NCBI GenBank assembly: GCA_039190895.1 | Contig: JBCCXY010000001.1 | Span: 1-64,000 of the forward strand | Direction of reading: 5' to 3' | Length of the DNA: 64,000 nt | Source: Ovoidimarina sp039190895 | Lineage (GTDB): Bacteria > Pseudomonadota > Alphaproteobacteria > Rhodobacterales > Rhodobacteraceae | Shown here: positions 1 to 7,411 of the stretch, in pieces | Layout: each line of letters starts with the position of its first letter | How positions within the stretch are numbered: the stretch's first letter is position 1 | Notes under the pieces: model-generated | What the model was told of the DNA's origin: nothing | Database searches by the model: none | What the model saw: the letters and a program-made list of their open reading frames with translations, nothing else | Translations under genes and position numbers: made by a program

Positions 1-1179
1 CTGACCGAAGATCACACCGATCTGCGGAAACTCCGGGATGGCCACGAACTGAACGCCGACATAGGGCTTCAGGTCAGTCGGCTCCGGCGCTGCGCTGTCA
101 ATCGCCGCCATCTCGGCGTCGGCAAACTTGGCCGCTGCCTTGAATTCCGGGATCTCATAGGTCGACGCCCGCTGCCCGGTCGGGACCGCGCCCCAGCCGA
201 ACTCCGGATGGTTCCCCACGGCCTGGACGTACTCTTTCGACGTCGCCCACTCGATGAACTTCTGCGCCTCTTCCGCATTCTCCGTCCCGGCAGGGATCGC
301 AAACGCCCACGCCCACAGCCAGTTTGCCCCAACCGGGTTCCCGGCATTCGGAGACTGCGCATAGGCCACGTTGTCGTTCTCAAGGAACGAGGCCGCAATC
401 GTCGCGTCGATCCACAGACCGCACTTGTCTTCGTTGTACAGCGCGAGGATCTCGTTGAACGAGTTGCCTTCCGAACCCGGAGGGCCGTAGTTGCCTAACA
501 GATCAACGTAGAAGTTGATCGCCGCGTTCCACTCGGGCGAGTCAAGTTGCGGCTTCCAGTTCTCATCGAACCAGCGCGCCCCGAAGGAGTTCGCAATCGT
601 CGTGATAAACGCCGCATTGTCGCCCCAGCCCGGCTTTCCGCGCAGGCAGGCACCGTAGACACCATTGTCCGGGTCATGCACAGCCGACGCGGCGGCTTTC
701 ACATTTTCCCAGCTGTCATTATCGGCAATCGACACACCCGCAGCATCCATCAGGTCCTTGCGGTACATCACCATCGAGCTTTCGCCATAGAACGGCGCTG
801 CATAAAGCGTGCCGTCATGCGACAGCCCCGCGCGCATCGCGGGCAAAATGTCCTCGACATCGTATTCGTCGCTGAAGCTCAGCGGCTCAATCCAGCCGGC
901 CTCCCCCCAAATGGGCGCTTCCTGCATGCCGATGTTGATGACATCATACTGGCCGCCACCGGTAGCCGTGTCCGAGGTCACCTGCTCGCGCAGCACCCCT
1001 TCTTCGAGGGAAACCCAGTTCAGCGTGACGCCGGTTTCCTCGGTATAGGCCTCGGCAACCTTCTGCATGTTGATCATATGACCGTTGTTCACGATCGCGA
1101 TTGTCAGTTCCGTGGCGTGCACAATCGAGCCCGCCAGAGTCAGCGCCGTTGCGCCGAACAAAGCGTTCTTCAGAAACAT
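1..1179 (-). CDS. smoE: Polyol (sorbitol/mannitol-type) ABC transporter solute-binding protein, 3' end cut by window
   Basis: Periplasmic family-1 solute-binding protein that would deliver a sugar alcohol to an ABC importer. The 393 visible codons begin with a signal peptide (residues 1-22, ending VHA), then a mature start TELTIAIVNN. The block WVSLEEGVLREQVTSDTATG followed by GGQYDVINIGMQEAPIWGEA is the pattern of the Rhodobacter SmoE polyol-binding proteins. The start at 1179 has GGAGGAG directly upstream. The reading frame is still open at base 1, so the C-terminus and the expected permease and ATPase genes lie outside the window. A LacI-type regulator lies 114 bp upstream in the same orientation, as in other polyol operons. 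The family is clear; the exact substrate is inferred. Confidence 0.82.
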   Translation of the reverse strand, partial: MFLKNALFGATALTLAGSIVHATELTIAIVNNGHMINMQKVAEAYTEETGVTLNWVSLEEGVLREQVTSDTATGGGQYDVINIGMQEAPIWGEAGWIEPLSFSDEYDVEDILPAMRAGLSHDGTLYAAPFYGESSMVMYRKDLMDAAGVSIADNDSWENVKAAASAVHDPDNGVYGACLRGKPGWGDNAAFITTIANSFGARWFDENWKPQLDSPEWNAAINFYVDLLGNYGPPGSEGNSFNEILALYNEDKCGLWIDATIAASFLENDNVAYAQSPNAGNPVGANWLWAWAFAIPAGTENAEEAQKFIEWATSKEYVQAVGNHPEFGWGAVPTGQRASTYEIPEFKAAAKFADAEMAAIDSAAPEPTDLKPYVGVQFVAIPEFPQIGVIFGQ

Positions 1180-1211
1180 CCTTCTCCTCCCTAGGTTGGA
1201 TGACGCGGTTC

Positions 1212-1265
1212 AGTAAATGAGACTGCGTGCCTCGCGTCAACAGAAACTTTGCCCGCGTAAACTTT
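1212..1265 (-). promoter_or_regulatory. Promoter and putative LacI-family operator of the polyol operon
   Basis: On the minus strand TTGACG (1240-1235) and TTTACT (1217-1212) are separated by 17 bp, a plausible sigma-70 promoter for the solute-binding protein gene. Immediately upstream of the -35, at 1246-1265, lies a 20-bp element matching 16 of 20 positions of a second copy at 2348-2367 in front of the lacI-type gene. An A/T-rich tract (1261-1286) sits further upstream. Operator function is inferred from the shared sequence and gene context. Confidence 0.5.
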
Positions 1266-1293
1266 TTCTTTTTTTTGAAATTTTTTCAGTTTG

Positions 1294-2325
1294 TTACGCG
1301 GACTTTCGCATAACAAGCCGACCATCAAACAAGGCCTCTTCCCGCGTTTCAGACGGCTCGTCCTCACCAATCAGCTTCAGAATCGCCTCAACACTCCGGG
1401 CCCCAATCGAATCGTAGTCTTGAGAGATCGTGGTCAGCCCAGGGCATGTGTACCGCGAAAAGGGATGGTCATCGTGCCCTGCAATTCGCAGACTGCATCC
1501 CGCCTCTCGCCCCACCCTGATCCCCTGATCATAGGCGGCGGCCAGAAACCCGATGGCCAGACGGTCGTTTGAGCACAGCACCGTATTCGTTCGCAGCTGG
1601 CCGCCCTCCAGCACCCGCTGGCCCTCGGTATAGCTGATCTCTTCAAAGTCCCACCCGGTGCCATCAATCTGGACGACATGCGGCTCCAGCCCCAACCGCT
1701 CCATCGCCGCGAAATACGCGCGCCGCCGCCGGTTGGCGTTCGGGTTGATCGGCGTCTTCATTTCAAGAAGCGAGGGCGGCTCCCCACTCCTGCAGAGGTA
1801 CTCGACAATCAGCCCAATACTCTGGGCGTTATCCGATCCAAAGAACGCCGCGCCAACCCCGTCAAGATTGCTGTCGAACAAAACGGTCGGGATCTCACTC
1901 GCGAACTGGGCCACGTCGTCCGACCACGACGCCCGCCCCAAAGGAGCCAGCAGGACGCCTGCGGGCTTGATCGACCGTAGGCTTTCAAGGTTGGCAATCT
2001 CCTGCTCCGGCCCCCCGTGAGAGCTGAGCAGCAGCGGGTTATACCCCGCGCCTACGATCAACCCCTCCATCGTCCGCGCGATGGCGGCAAAGAACGGGTC
2101 CGTCAGGTTCGGCACCACGAGGCCGATATTCTTCGTCCGCCGCCGGTTCTGGTTGATTGCATAGATGTTCGGCCGATAATCATACCGCTCCAGCGCGGCC
2201 TCGATCTTGAACCGCGTCGACTTCCTGACGCTGTCCGGGTTATTGAAGTACTTTGAAACCGTCGGCCGCGAGATCCCGCTAACGGCTGCAAAATCCTCCA
2301 TATTCCTGATCTTCGCGCCAGACAT
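1294..2325 (-). CDS. LacI-family transcriptional regulator
   Basis: A 343-residue DNA-binding regulator, normal LacI/GalR length. The N-terminal helix-turn-helix covers about residues 9-28 (FAAVSGISRPTVSKYFNN), followed by the hinge region (KIEAALERYDYRPN). The periplasmic-binding-protein-like sensor domain begins at KNIGLVVPNLTDPFFAAI. The gene is directly upstream of, and co-oriented with, a polyol-type solute-binding protein, so it most likely controls that operon in response to a sugar alcohol or its derivative. A similar 20-bp element lies both in front of this gene and in front of the target, which suggests autoregulation. The ligand cannot be read from the sequence. Confidence 0.88.
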   Translation of the reverse strand: MSGAKIRNMEDFAAVSGISRPTVSKYFNNPDSVRKSTRFKIEAALERYDYRPNIYAINQNRRRTKNIGLVVPNLTDPFFAAIARTMEGLIVGAGYNPLLLSSHGGPEQEIANLESLRSIKPAGVLLAPLGRASWSDDVAQFASEIPTVLFDSNLDGVGAAFFGSDNAQSIGLIVEYLCRSGEPPSLLEMKTPINPNANRRRRAYFAAMERLGLEPHVVQIDGTGWDFEEISYTEGQRVLEGGQLRTNTVLCSNDRLAIGFLAAAYDQGIRVGREAGCSLRIAGHDDHPFSRYTCPGLTTISQDYDSIGARSVEAILKLIGEDEPSETREEALFDGRLVMRKSA

Positions 2326-2347
2326 CCGGCCTCCTTTCCGCCGCCAA

Positions 2348-2367
2348 CCTTAGCGCGCGAAAACTTT
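2348..2367 (-). promoter_or_regulatory. Second copy of the putative LacI-type operator
   Basis: Read on the minus strand this is AAAGTTTTCGCGCGCTAAGG, and the copy at 1265-1246 is AAAGTTTACGCGGGCAAAGT. Sixteen of twenty bases agree around a central CGCG. It lies 23 bp upstream of the lacI-type start codon, a position suited to autorepression. The match was found by eye; binding is inferred. Confidence 0.4.
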
Positions 2368-2485
2368 CAAAGCCACTTGTAAAATTTGGCGTCGGCGTGC
2401 CAAGCAGAAACACGGGCCGGAGCTTTCTGTTGACACAACACGTGCCAGTGCCCTACCCACCGCCGCAGCCAAAAGGAGGCGCGTG

Positions 2486-2521
2486 ATGACTGAAGATAGC
2501 TGTATTGGGGGGACGCTCTGA
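2486..2521 (+). CDS. Putative 11-residue leader peptide upstream of the EF-G paralog
   Basis: Encodes MTEDSCIGGTL with a near-ideal Shine-Dalgarno (AAAAGGAGG, 2471-2479) six bases before the ATG, although no longer gene follows in this frame. A TTGACA at 2430-2435 with a weak -10 (TACCCA, 2454-2459) could start the transcript just before it. The leader-like region ends 157 bp before the EF-G-like start and is followed by hairpins at 2558-2572 and 2594-2609. Translated leaders precede some ribosome-protection and antibiotic-responsive genes, so an attenuation role is possible. No family is recognised, and a spurious site remains possible. Confidence 0.4.
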   Translation: MTEDSCIGGTL

Positions 2522-2557
2522 CGATCCGTCAGGGGTACTCTTACGCGTATCCATCAC

Positions 2558-2609
2558 GAGGGCCTTTCCCTCTTTCCTAACACTCCGTGAAACCGCACCA
2601 AAAGGTGCG
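2558..2609 (+). promoter_or_regulatory. Two hairpins in the EF-G paralog 5' leader
   Basis: The first hairpin is GAGGG (2558-2562) pairing with CCCTC (2568-2572), followed by TTT. The second is CGCACC (2594-2599), an AAAA loop, and GGTGCG (2604-2609). They lie between the 11-codon reading frame and the EF-G-like gene, where attenuator or anti-attenuator structures would be expected. The 2326-2677 stretch holds no other candidate gene. Confidence 0.35.
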
Positions 2610-2677
2610 CTGGGCTCTGTATGCGCGCGCTGTCCTGATTAGCAGCAGCCATGCCGGCCTTGGAAAGGAGGGTCATC

Positions 2678-4723
2678 ATGACCCGTCGCATACAAGACAT
2701 CCGAAACATCGGGATCATGGCGCATGTCGACGCCGGAAAGACCACGCTGACCGAACGCATCCTGTTCAACGCCGGACGCATCCACAAGCTCGGCGATGTC
2801 CACACGGGCAACACCGAAATGGACAGCCGCGCCATCGAACAGGCCCATGGCATTACGATCTCGGCGGCGGCTACGGCACTGACCTGGCAGGGTCGCGACA
2901 TCACGATCATCGACACGCCGGGACACGTGGACTTCACGATTGAGGTCGAACGCTCCCTGCGCGTCCTCGATGGCGCGGTCGCAGTCTTCTCCGCTGTCTC
3001 GGGCGTTGAGCCTCAGTCGGAAACCGTTTGGCGTCAGGCCGACCGCTATGGCACGCCCCGGATCGCGTTCATCAACAAGATGGACAGCCTGGGCGCCGAC
3101 TTTGCTGCCTGCGTGGACCAGATCCGGGATCAGCTCGATGCAGTGCCCTTGGTGCTTCAAGTGCCGATTGGCGCGGAAGACCCGTTCCGCGGCGTGGCCG
3201 AGGTGATCACGATGCGGGCGCTGACCTGGGCCGACGGGGCGTCGGAACCGCAGATCTCAGCCGTTCCGGCAGAGATGCGGGCTGCGGCAGAACAGGCGCG
3301 CGCCGACCTTCTTGAACGCGTCGTCGAACAGGACGACGCGGCGCTCGCGCGGTACCTCGACGGTCAACAGATCGACGCCGAAACGCTGGCGGATCTCGTC
3401 CGGCGGGCGTGCATTGCGGGGGTCGGCGTGCCGGTTCTGGCAGGCTCGGCATATCGCAACATCGGGGTCCAACCCCTGATGGACGCGGTCGCGACCTACT
3501 GTCCGTCGCCACTGGACCGGCCACCCGTGCAGGGCGTCACCCCGGACGGCGTACACCAGACCCGCGAAGCAAGCGCATCTGCGCCGCTGATGGCTCTGGT
3601 CGCCAAAAGCCGTATGACGCAGTACGGCGCGCTGTCGACCGTCCGGCTCTATGCCGGACGGATCCAGAAAGGCATGGCCGTGCTAAACGCCTCAACGGGC
3701 GAGCGCGAGCGCATCGGTCGCATCCTGAAGATGCACGCCGAGGATCATGTCGATCTCGACGCGGCGGAGGCGGGCGATGTCATCGCGGTCATGGGCCTCA
3801 AATCGGTCCGCGCAGGTGATAGCCTGAGCGACCCGAAGGCACGTCTCCTGCTGGACGGGCTGGTCTGTCCGGACCCGGTGATCGAAGCGGTCGTGGAGGC
3901 GCCGGATGCCCTGGCGCAAGCCAGACTCGGTCAGGCGCTTGCGCTGATGGCGCGTGAAGATCCGTCCTTGCGGGTCGGCTCTGATCCAGAAACGGGTCAG
4001 ATGCTGGTCGCGGGCATGGGGGAGTTGCACCTCCAGATCACTCTGGAGGAGATCGCCAACACCCACGGCGTGACGGCCAGGCTCGGGCAACCGCGCGTGG
4101 CCTATCGCGAGGCACTGCAAGGGCGCGCTGTGGTCGACCGGATCTTGCGCAAGCAAACCGGTGGCCCCGGGCAATTCGCGCGGGTGAAACTGGTGGTCGA
4201 ACCTGACGAAGACGTGGTCTTCGTCAATCAGATTACCGGCGGCGCCGTGCCGTCCGAGTTCATCCCTGCGGTGGATGCGGGGGTACGGGCGGCAATCTCC
4301 AGCGGCTCGGGCCGGGGTTGGCCCATTTCGGGCGCACGCGTCACGCTTGTCGACGGGGCCTGCCACCCCAACGACAGCTCGGCCACCGCGTTCGAACGGG
4401 TCGCCCGGGAGGCAACGGTCGAGGCCTTTTACAAGGCCGGGATCCGCCTGCTGGAGCCTCGCATGAAGGTCGAAGTGACAACGCCCGACGCCTATGTCGG
4501 CGCCGTGATCGGAGACCTGAATGCCCGCCGCGGCGTCGTGGTCAGCTCACAACCGAGCCGGTCCGCGCACAGCATAGCCGCCCATGTGCCGCTCGCGGCC
4601 ATGTTCGGCTACGTCAGCGCCTTGCGGTCGCTGTCCAGGGGTCGAGCCACGTTCTCCATGGCCCTCGACCACTACGCCGAGGTCCCCAAAGCCCTCGCCG
4701 AAGACCTGCGAGCCGCAATCTAA
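2678..4723 (+). CDS. Elongation factor G-like translational GTPase (FusA paralog)
   Basis: A 681-residue EF-G/TetM-class GTPase acting on the ribosome. The G1 loop AHVDAGKT is at residues 15-22, G3 DTPGH at 79-83 and G4 NKMD at 133-136; EF-G-like domains II to V fill the rest. The switch-I segment reads EQAHGITIS where canonical EF-G has a RGIT-type sequence, which together with a stand-alone location (no rpsL, rpsG or tuf nearby) marks it as a secondary paralog rather than the housekeeping factor. The ATG at 2678 is chosen because AAAGGAGG precedes it by 5-6 bases; an ATG at 2651 is in frame but has no such site. It could serve recycling, stress or ribosome protection; the sequence does not decide. 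Confidence 0.85.
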   Translation: MTRRIQDIRNIGIMAHVDAGKTTLTERILFNAGRIHKLGDVHTGNTEMDSRAIEQAHGITISAAATALTWQGRDITIIDTPGHVDFTIEVERSLRVLDGAVAVFSAVSGVEPQSETVWRQADRYGTPRIAFINKMDSLGADFAACVDQIRDQLDAVPLVLQVPIGAEDPFRGVAEVITMRALTWADGASEPQISAVPAEMRAAAEQARADLLERVVEQDDAALARYLDGQQIDAETLADLVRRACIAGVGVPVLAGSAYRNIGVQPLMDAVATYCPSPLDRPPVQGVTPDGVHQTREASASAPLMALVAKSRMTQYGALSTVRLYAGRIQKGMAVLNASTGERERIGRILKMHAEDHVDLDAAEAGDVIAVMGLKSVRAGDSLSDPKARLLLDGLVCPDPVIEAVVEAPDALAQARLGQALALMAREDPSLRVGSDPETGQMLVAGMGELHLQITLEEIANTHGVTARLGQPRVAYREALQGRAVVDRILRKQTGGPGQFARVKLVVEPDEDVVFVNQITGGAVPSEFIPAVDAGVRAAISSGSGRGWPISGARVTLVDGACHPNDSSATAFERVAREATVEAFYKAGIRLLEPRMKVEVTTPDAYVGAVIGDLNARRGVVVSSQPSRSAHSIAAHVPLAAMFGYVSALRSLSRGRATFSMALDHYAEVPKALAEDLRAAI

Positions 4724-4729
4724 ACCCTC

Positions 4730-4751
4730 AGGCGGCCCCCCGGGGCCGCCT
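4730..4751 (+). terminator. GC-rich hairpin after the EF-G paralog
   Basis: AGGCGGCCCC (4730-4739) pairs with GGGGCCGCCT (4742-4751) seven bases after the stop codon. There is no clear T-run, so it may be a weak or factor-assisted terminator. Confidence 0.5.
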
Positions 4752-4819
4752 ATACTGCGGAACGAACAACGCGAACGCGAATTGCGAAGATGCGCCATGC
4801 AGTTGTCTTGATTGGGGAA

Positions 4820-4867
4820 TTTTGGCTCCGGCGGTAGGGATCGAACCTACGACCAATTGATTAACAG
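4820..4867. repeat. attL: 48-bp direct repeat, 3' end of tRNA-Asn
   Basis: Identical over 48 bp to 15299-15346. It reproduces the tRNA-Asn gene from the CCA end through the T arm to the anticodon loop (ends ...GATTAACAG) and then diverges, so it is a tRNA remnant left by site-specific integration and not a functional second tRNA. Confidence 0.93.
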
Positions 4868-4987
4868 GCGGATTTGGCGTTTTGTCAGAATTCGTCACGA
4901 GCGGTCAAACCCCATTATATTCTGAGGCTTGGCCGATTTTCCGACTTGTGCTGACGACCCCTGAATGTCACTGAATTGGGCAAACGT

Positions 4988-5005
4988 GTTCCCCCAGGGT
5001 TCCCC
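4988..5005. repeat. Left copy of an 18-bp end-specific repeat (possible integrase arm site)
   Basis: GTTCCCCCAGGGTTCCCC here matches 17 of 18 positions of 15218-15235 near the right end, in the same orientation. Each copy is just inside its att repeat (about 120 bp on the left, 64 bp on the right). Arm-type integrase or excision-factor sites are arranged this way; binding is inferred. Confidence 0.45.
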
Positions 5006-5010
5006 GAGCG

Positions 5011-5043
5011 GACCAATTGACTATGTGGCGGGACCAATTGACT
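5011..5043. repeat. Two GACCAATTGACT repeats with 21-bp period, related to the att core
   Basis: GACCAATTGACT occurs at 5011-5022 and 5032-5043, a spacing of two helical turns, just before the integrase start. The att repeat contains GACCAATTGATT (4851-4862). The three copies look like binding sites for the integrase or its autoregulation. Confidence 0.5.
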
Positions 5044-5061
5044 GGCTCGAAGGGGACGCAA

Positions 5062-6273
5062 ATGGCCAAGCTCACGACCGCCGGAATCAACCGAATTGAG
5101 ACCTCCGAAAAGCGTCAGGAGATCGCCGACTCTCTGCTGCCCGGCCTCTACCTCGTGGTGCAGCCGTCCGGGGTGAAGTCATGGTCGGTCCGGTACCGTG
5201 CCAACGGCGTGCAACGGCGCATGGTGCTGGGACGGTATCCCATCTTGGGGCTGTCCGACGCTCGCAAGAAGGCGTCTCAGGTTCAGCGCGGCGTCATGGA
5301 GGGGGAAGATCCGGGCGGCCAGCGCAAGGAACTTCGCCAGCTGCGCGAACGGGACACGGTGAAGGCTCTGCTGGCCGTCTACGAGCGCCGCCACCTGTCC
5401 TCCCTCAAGAGCGGGCGCACCGTCGCTCGCGAGTTGGACAGGCACATAGGTGCGCGCTGGGGCGATCGCGACATAGCGTCGATCACACGCAGGGACGTGC
5501 TCGATCTCTTGGACGAGATCGTGGACTCCGGACGAGGCACGACAGCGAACCGCCTTCGAGGATACCTGCAGACGTTCTTCGGCTTCCTGCTTGAGCGAGA
5601 CGTGATTGGCGCCTCGCCCATGGTCGGCGTGAAGCGCCCTGCCAAGGAGGTCAGCCGGGACCGGGTATTGAGCGACGACGAGGTGCGTTGGTTCTGGCGC
5701 GCCTGTGAGGATGTAGGTTTCCCATGGGGACCGATGGGCAAAGTCCTGTTGCTGACCGGCCAGCGCCTAGGGGAAGTCGCCGGGATGACGGACGCGGAGA
5801 TCGACGGCGATCTGTGGAAGCTGCCGGCCGAGCGCGTGAAGAACGGCCGAGCGCATGAGGTACCTCTCTCGAAGATGGCACAGCTTGAACTCGGAAGCAT
5901 GGACCGCGTGGCTTCGGCGGCGGGCTTGCTCTTCACGACGAACGGCACCTCGCCGGTGCAGGGTTTCCACAAGGGGCGTAAGGTCATAGCGGACGGCATG
6001 GAGAGGCTGGCCGAGGCCGAGATCCCGCATTGGACATTCCACGACCTCCGAAGGACCGCTGCCACCGGCATGGCTCGCCTCGGGATTGCAGTCAGGACGA
6101 CGGAAGCCGTCCTGAACCATGTGAGCGGGACCGGCGGCGGTATCGTGGGCGTGTATCAGCGCTACGACCACGGTGAAGAGAAGCGCGACGCATTGGAGGC
6201 GTGGGGAAGGTTCGTGAACGAGATCGTCAACGGACGCGCTGACAAGGTGGTTCGGCTCAAGGTGTCGTCATGA
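5062..6273 (+). CDS. int: Tyrosine integrase (P4-type) of the element
   Basis: A 403-residue site-specific recombinase of the DUF4102 / P4 integrase type. The N-terminal arm-binding domain (residues 1-85, with LPGLYLVVQPSGVKSW and RRMVLGRYPILGLSDARKKA) is followed by a SAM-like core-binding domain and the catalytic domain. The catalytic residues are visible as TGQRLGEVAGM (first Arg), FHDLRRTAAT (His-x-x-Arg) and the nucleophile Tyr in VYQRYDH, preceded by LNHVSG. The ATG at 5062 is preferred to upstream starts because AAGGGG precedes it. It lies next to attL, at the end opposite the intact tRNA-Asn, and its stop overlaps the next gene by 4 nt. It should catalyse integration into, and with a directionality factor excision from, tRNA-Asn. 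Confidence 0.95.
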   Translation: MAKLTTAGINRIETSEKRQEIADSLLPGLYLVVQPSGVKSWSVRYRANGVQRRMVLGRYPILGLSDARKKASQVQRGVMEGEDPGGQRKELRQLRERDTVKALLAVYERRHLSSLKSGRTVARELDRHIGARWGDRDIASITRRDVLDLLDEIVDSGRGTTANRLRGYLQTFFGFLLERDVIGASPMVGVKRPAKEVSRDRVLSDDEVRWFWRACEDVGFPWGPMGKVLLLTGQRLGEVAGMTDAEIDGDLWKLPAERVKNGRAHEVPLSKMAQLELGSMDRVASAAGLLFTTNGTSPVQGFHKGRKVIADGMERLAEAEIPHWTFHDLRRTAATGMARLGIAVRTTEAVLNHVSGTGGGIVGVYQRYDHGEEKRDALEAWGRFVNEIVNGRADKVVRLKVSS

Positions 6274-6665
6274 CCGACTTCTACAGGCTTGGGCGCGAAG
6301 ACGAGGCATTTCGCGCCATTGAGGAACGTGAGGACTTTGAGCCCGCACTCGAATTGCTCAAAACAGGTGGATGGTACAGCAACTCCCGTCTTGCAAGCGT
6401 CGTCGAGGAACGGCTTCGAGGCGAATATCGTCGCCCAAAGGGACGACCAACTGACCTCGATAAGCCCAACAGAATGTTTCACGCCCACTTGGCGGTTATC
6501 GACCACTTGCAGAGTGGATTGGGAAAAGACGCGAGTGTTGAGAACGCCGCAGAAGACATTGGAAATACGGTACAAACTGTTCGCAAATGGCTGAAGGAGG
6601 AGCCTCCAGTGGGGCACAGAGTCATGTTCATGCTCTTGCGAGAGAAGATTAATTCCGAGATTTAG
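6270..6665 (+). CDS. Hypothetical protein co-transcribed with the integrase
   Basis: A 131-residue soluble protein whose ATG overlaps the integrase stop (ATGA), so the two are translationally coupled. No family is recognised. The middle carries a basic stretch (RLRGEYRRPKGRPTDLDK) and the C-terminal half (ENAAEDIGNTVQTVRKWLKE) looks like a helix-turn-helix similar to those of phage replication or regulatory proteins. A role in controlling integration or excision would fit the position but is inferred. Its base composition is more A/T-rich than the flanking genes, consistent with mobile-element cargo. Confidence 0.6.
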   Translation: MTDFYRLGREDEAFRAIEEREDFEPALELLKTGGWYSNSRLASVVEERLRGEYRRPKGRPTDLDKPNRMFHAHLAVIDHLQSGLGKDASVENAAEDIGNTVQTVRKWLKEEPPVGHRVMFMLLREKINSEI

Positions 6666-6742
6666 TCTTCGACGAATTCCTTTGCCTAAATCAGATTTCT
6701 GACACCAATAGGTGAGCCGTGACCGAATGAAAGGTGCGGCCC

Positions 6743-6958
6743 ATGACCCACTCTGAACAGACACCCGACGAAAAGCGGCTCATCCAGCCTGATGAAGTCC
6801 GCAACCGCCTCGGAGGTATTTCACCATCCACACTTGATCGGATGGTTCGAGACCCGAGAAGCAACTTCCCCAAACCCTACCGCATCGGCCGGCTCCGCTT
6901 CTGGCGCCAGGGCGAACTGGATGCGTGGGTGGACCAGCAACAAGAAGCGGAGGCCTAG
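6743..6958 (+). CDS. alpA: AlpA-like helix-turn-helix regulator / excisionase
   Basis: A 71-residue MerR-like winged helix protein of the AlpA/excisionase type. The core reads RLIQPDEVRNRLGGISPST, then a recognition helix LDRMVRDPRSNFPKPYRIG and the wing RLRFWRQGELDAWVDQQ; the pattern FPKPxRIGxxxFWRxxELDxW is characteristic of AlpA proteins. ATG 6743 is chosen over a GTG nine bases earlier because GAAAGG lies eight bases before it. AlpA proteins act as positive regulators of integrase or satellite genes in P4-like and PICI elements of Gram-negative bacteria. Here it sits between the integrase and the packaging genes and is followed by a hairpin terminator. Confidence 0.85.
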   Translation: MTHSEQTPDEKRLIQPDEVRNRLGGISPSTLDRMVRDPRSNFPKPYRIGRLRFWRQGELDAWVDQQQEAEA

Positions 6959-6967
6959 AAAAACGTA

Positions 6968-6986
6968 GCCCCGCACGAGGCGGGGC
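6968..6986 (+). terminator. Hairpin after alpA
   Basis: GCCCCGC (6968-6974), loop ACGAG, GCGGGGC (6980-6986): a perfect 7-bp GC stem nine bases after the alpA stop. There is no T-run downstream. It separates the integration/regulation genes from the head-gene block. Confidence 0.55.
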
Positions 6987-7411
6987 CGTGTCAGTCGGAC
7001 GGTTTGGTAGACGGTGGCGACTGACATGTACGGCATACCACGGGGCGGGGGCACATGCCAAGCGCAGTCCGAAAGGCCGAAGCGCGCCCCCAGGCACCAG
7101 ACCCGGTGCCTCAAGTAGCGGCTGATCTCAAGGCGAGGGTCAATGCGACCTTGAGAGCTCTTACGCGACGGGCACGGCTCCGACCGGAACGATCGCAGGG
7201 CATGGGGACTGACCTCGGCAACGGGGCAGTTCGTCCTATGCCCTGGCAACAAACACTCACCAACCGGAACACACGGTTGCTTTGAAGAGAGAGTAGAGAA
7301 GATTACTAAGCGTAATCAATACGTTGAACTGGTCCCAATGGCCGGGGATTTAGGAGAACCATTGTACGCGGAGCGGACAGATCCTTTCCCTCCCCCATTT
7401 GGTGGCGGCAC
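6987..7411. other. Gene-poor stretch between regulator and head genes
   Basis: About 425 bp without a convincing gene. A 76-codon frame at 7055-7285 (MPSAVRKAEARPQ...) has no clear ribosome site or family; a weak small gene cannot be excluded. This is where a small terminase subunit would be expected before TerL, but no TerS-like frame is apparent. The last 120 bp are A/T-richer (around GATTACTAAGCGTAATC, an inverted repeat at about 7299-7315) and may hold the promoter or an operator of the head operon. Confidence 0.4.

Noticed and set aside
2371..2391. GCCACTTGTAAAATTTGGC as a second operator
   Set aside because: Its dyad symmetry is weak and it has no match elsewhere in the window.
4824..4867. 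Second tRNA-Asn gene at the left end
   Set aside because: Only the 3' part through the anticodon loop is present; the 5' half is missing, so it is an attL remnant.
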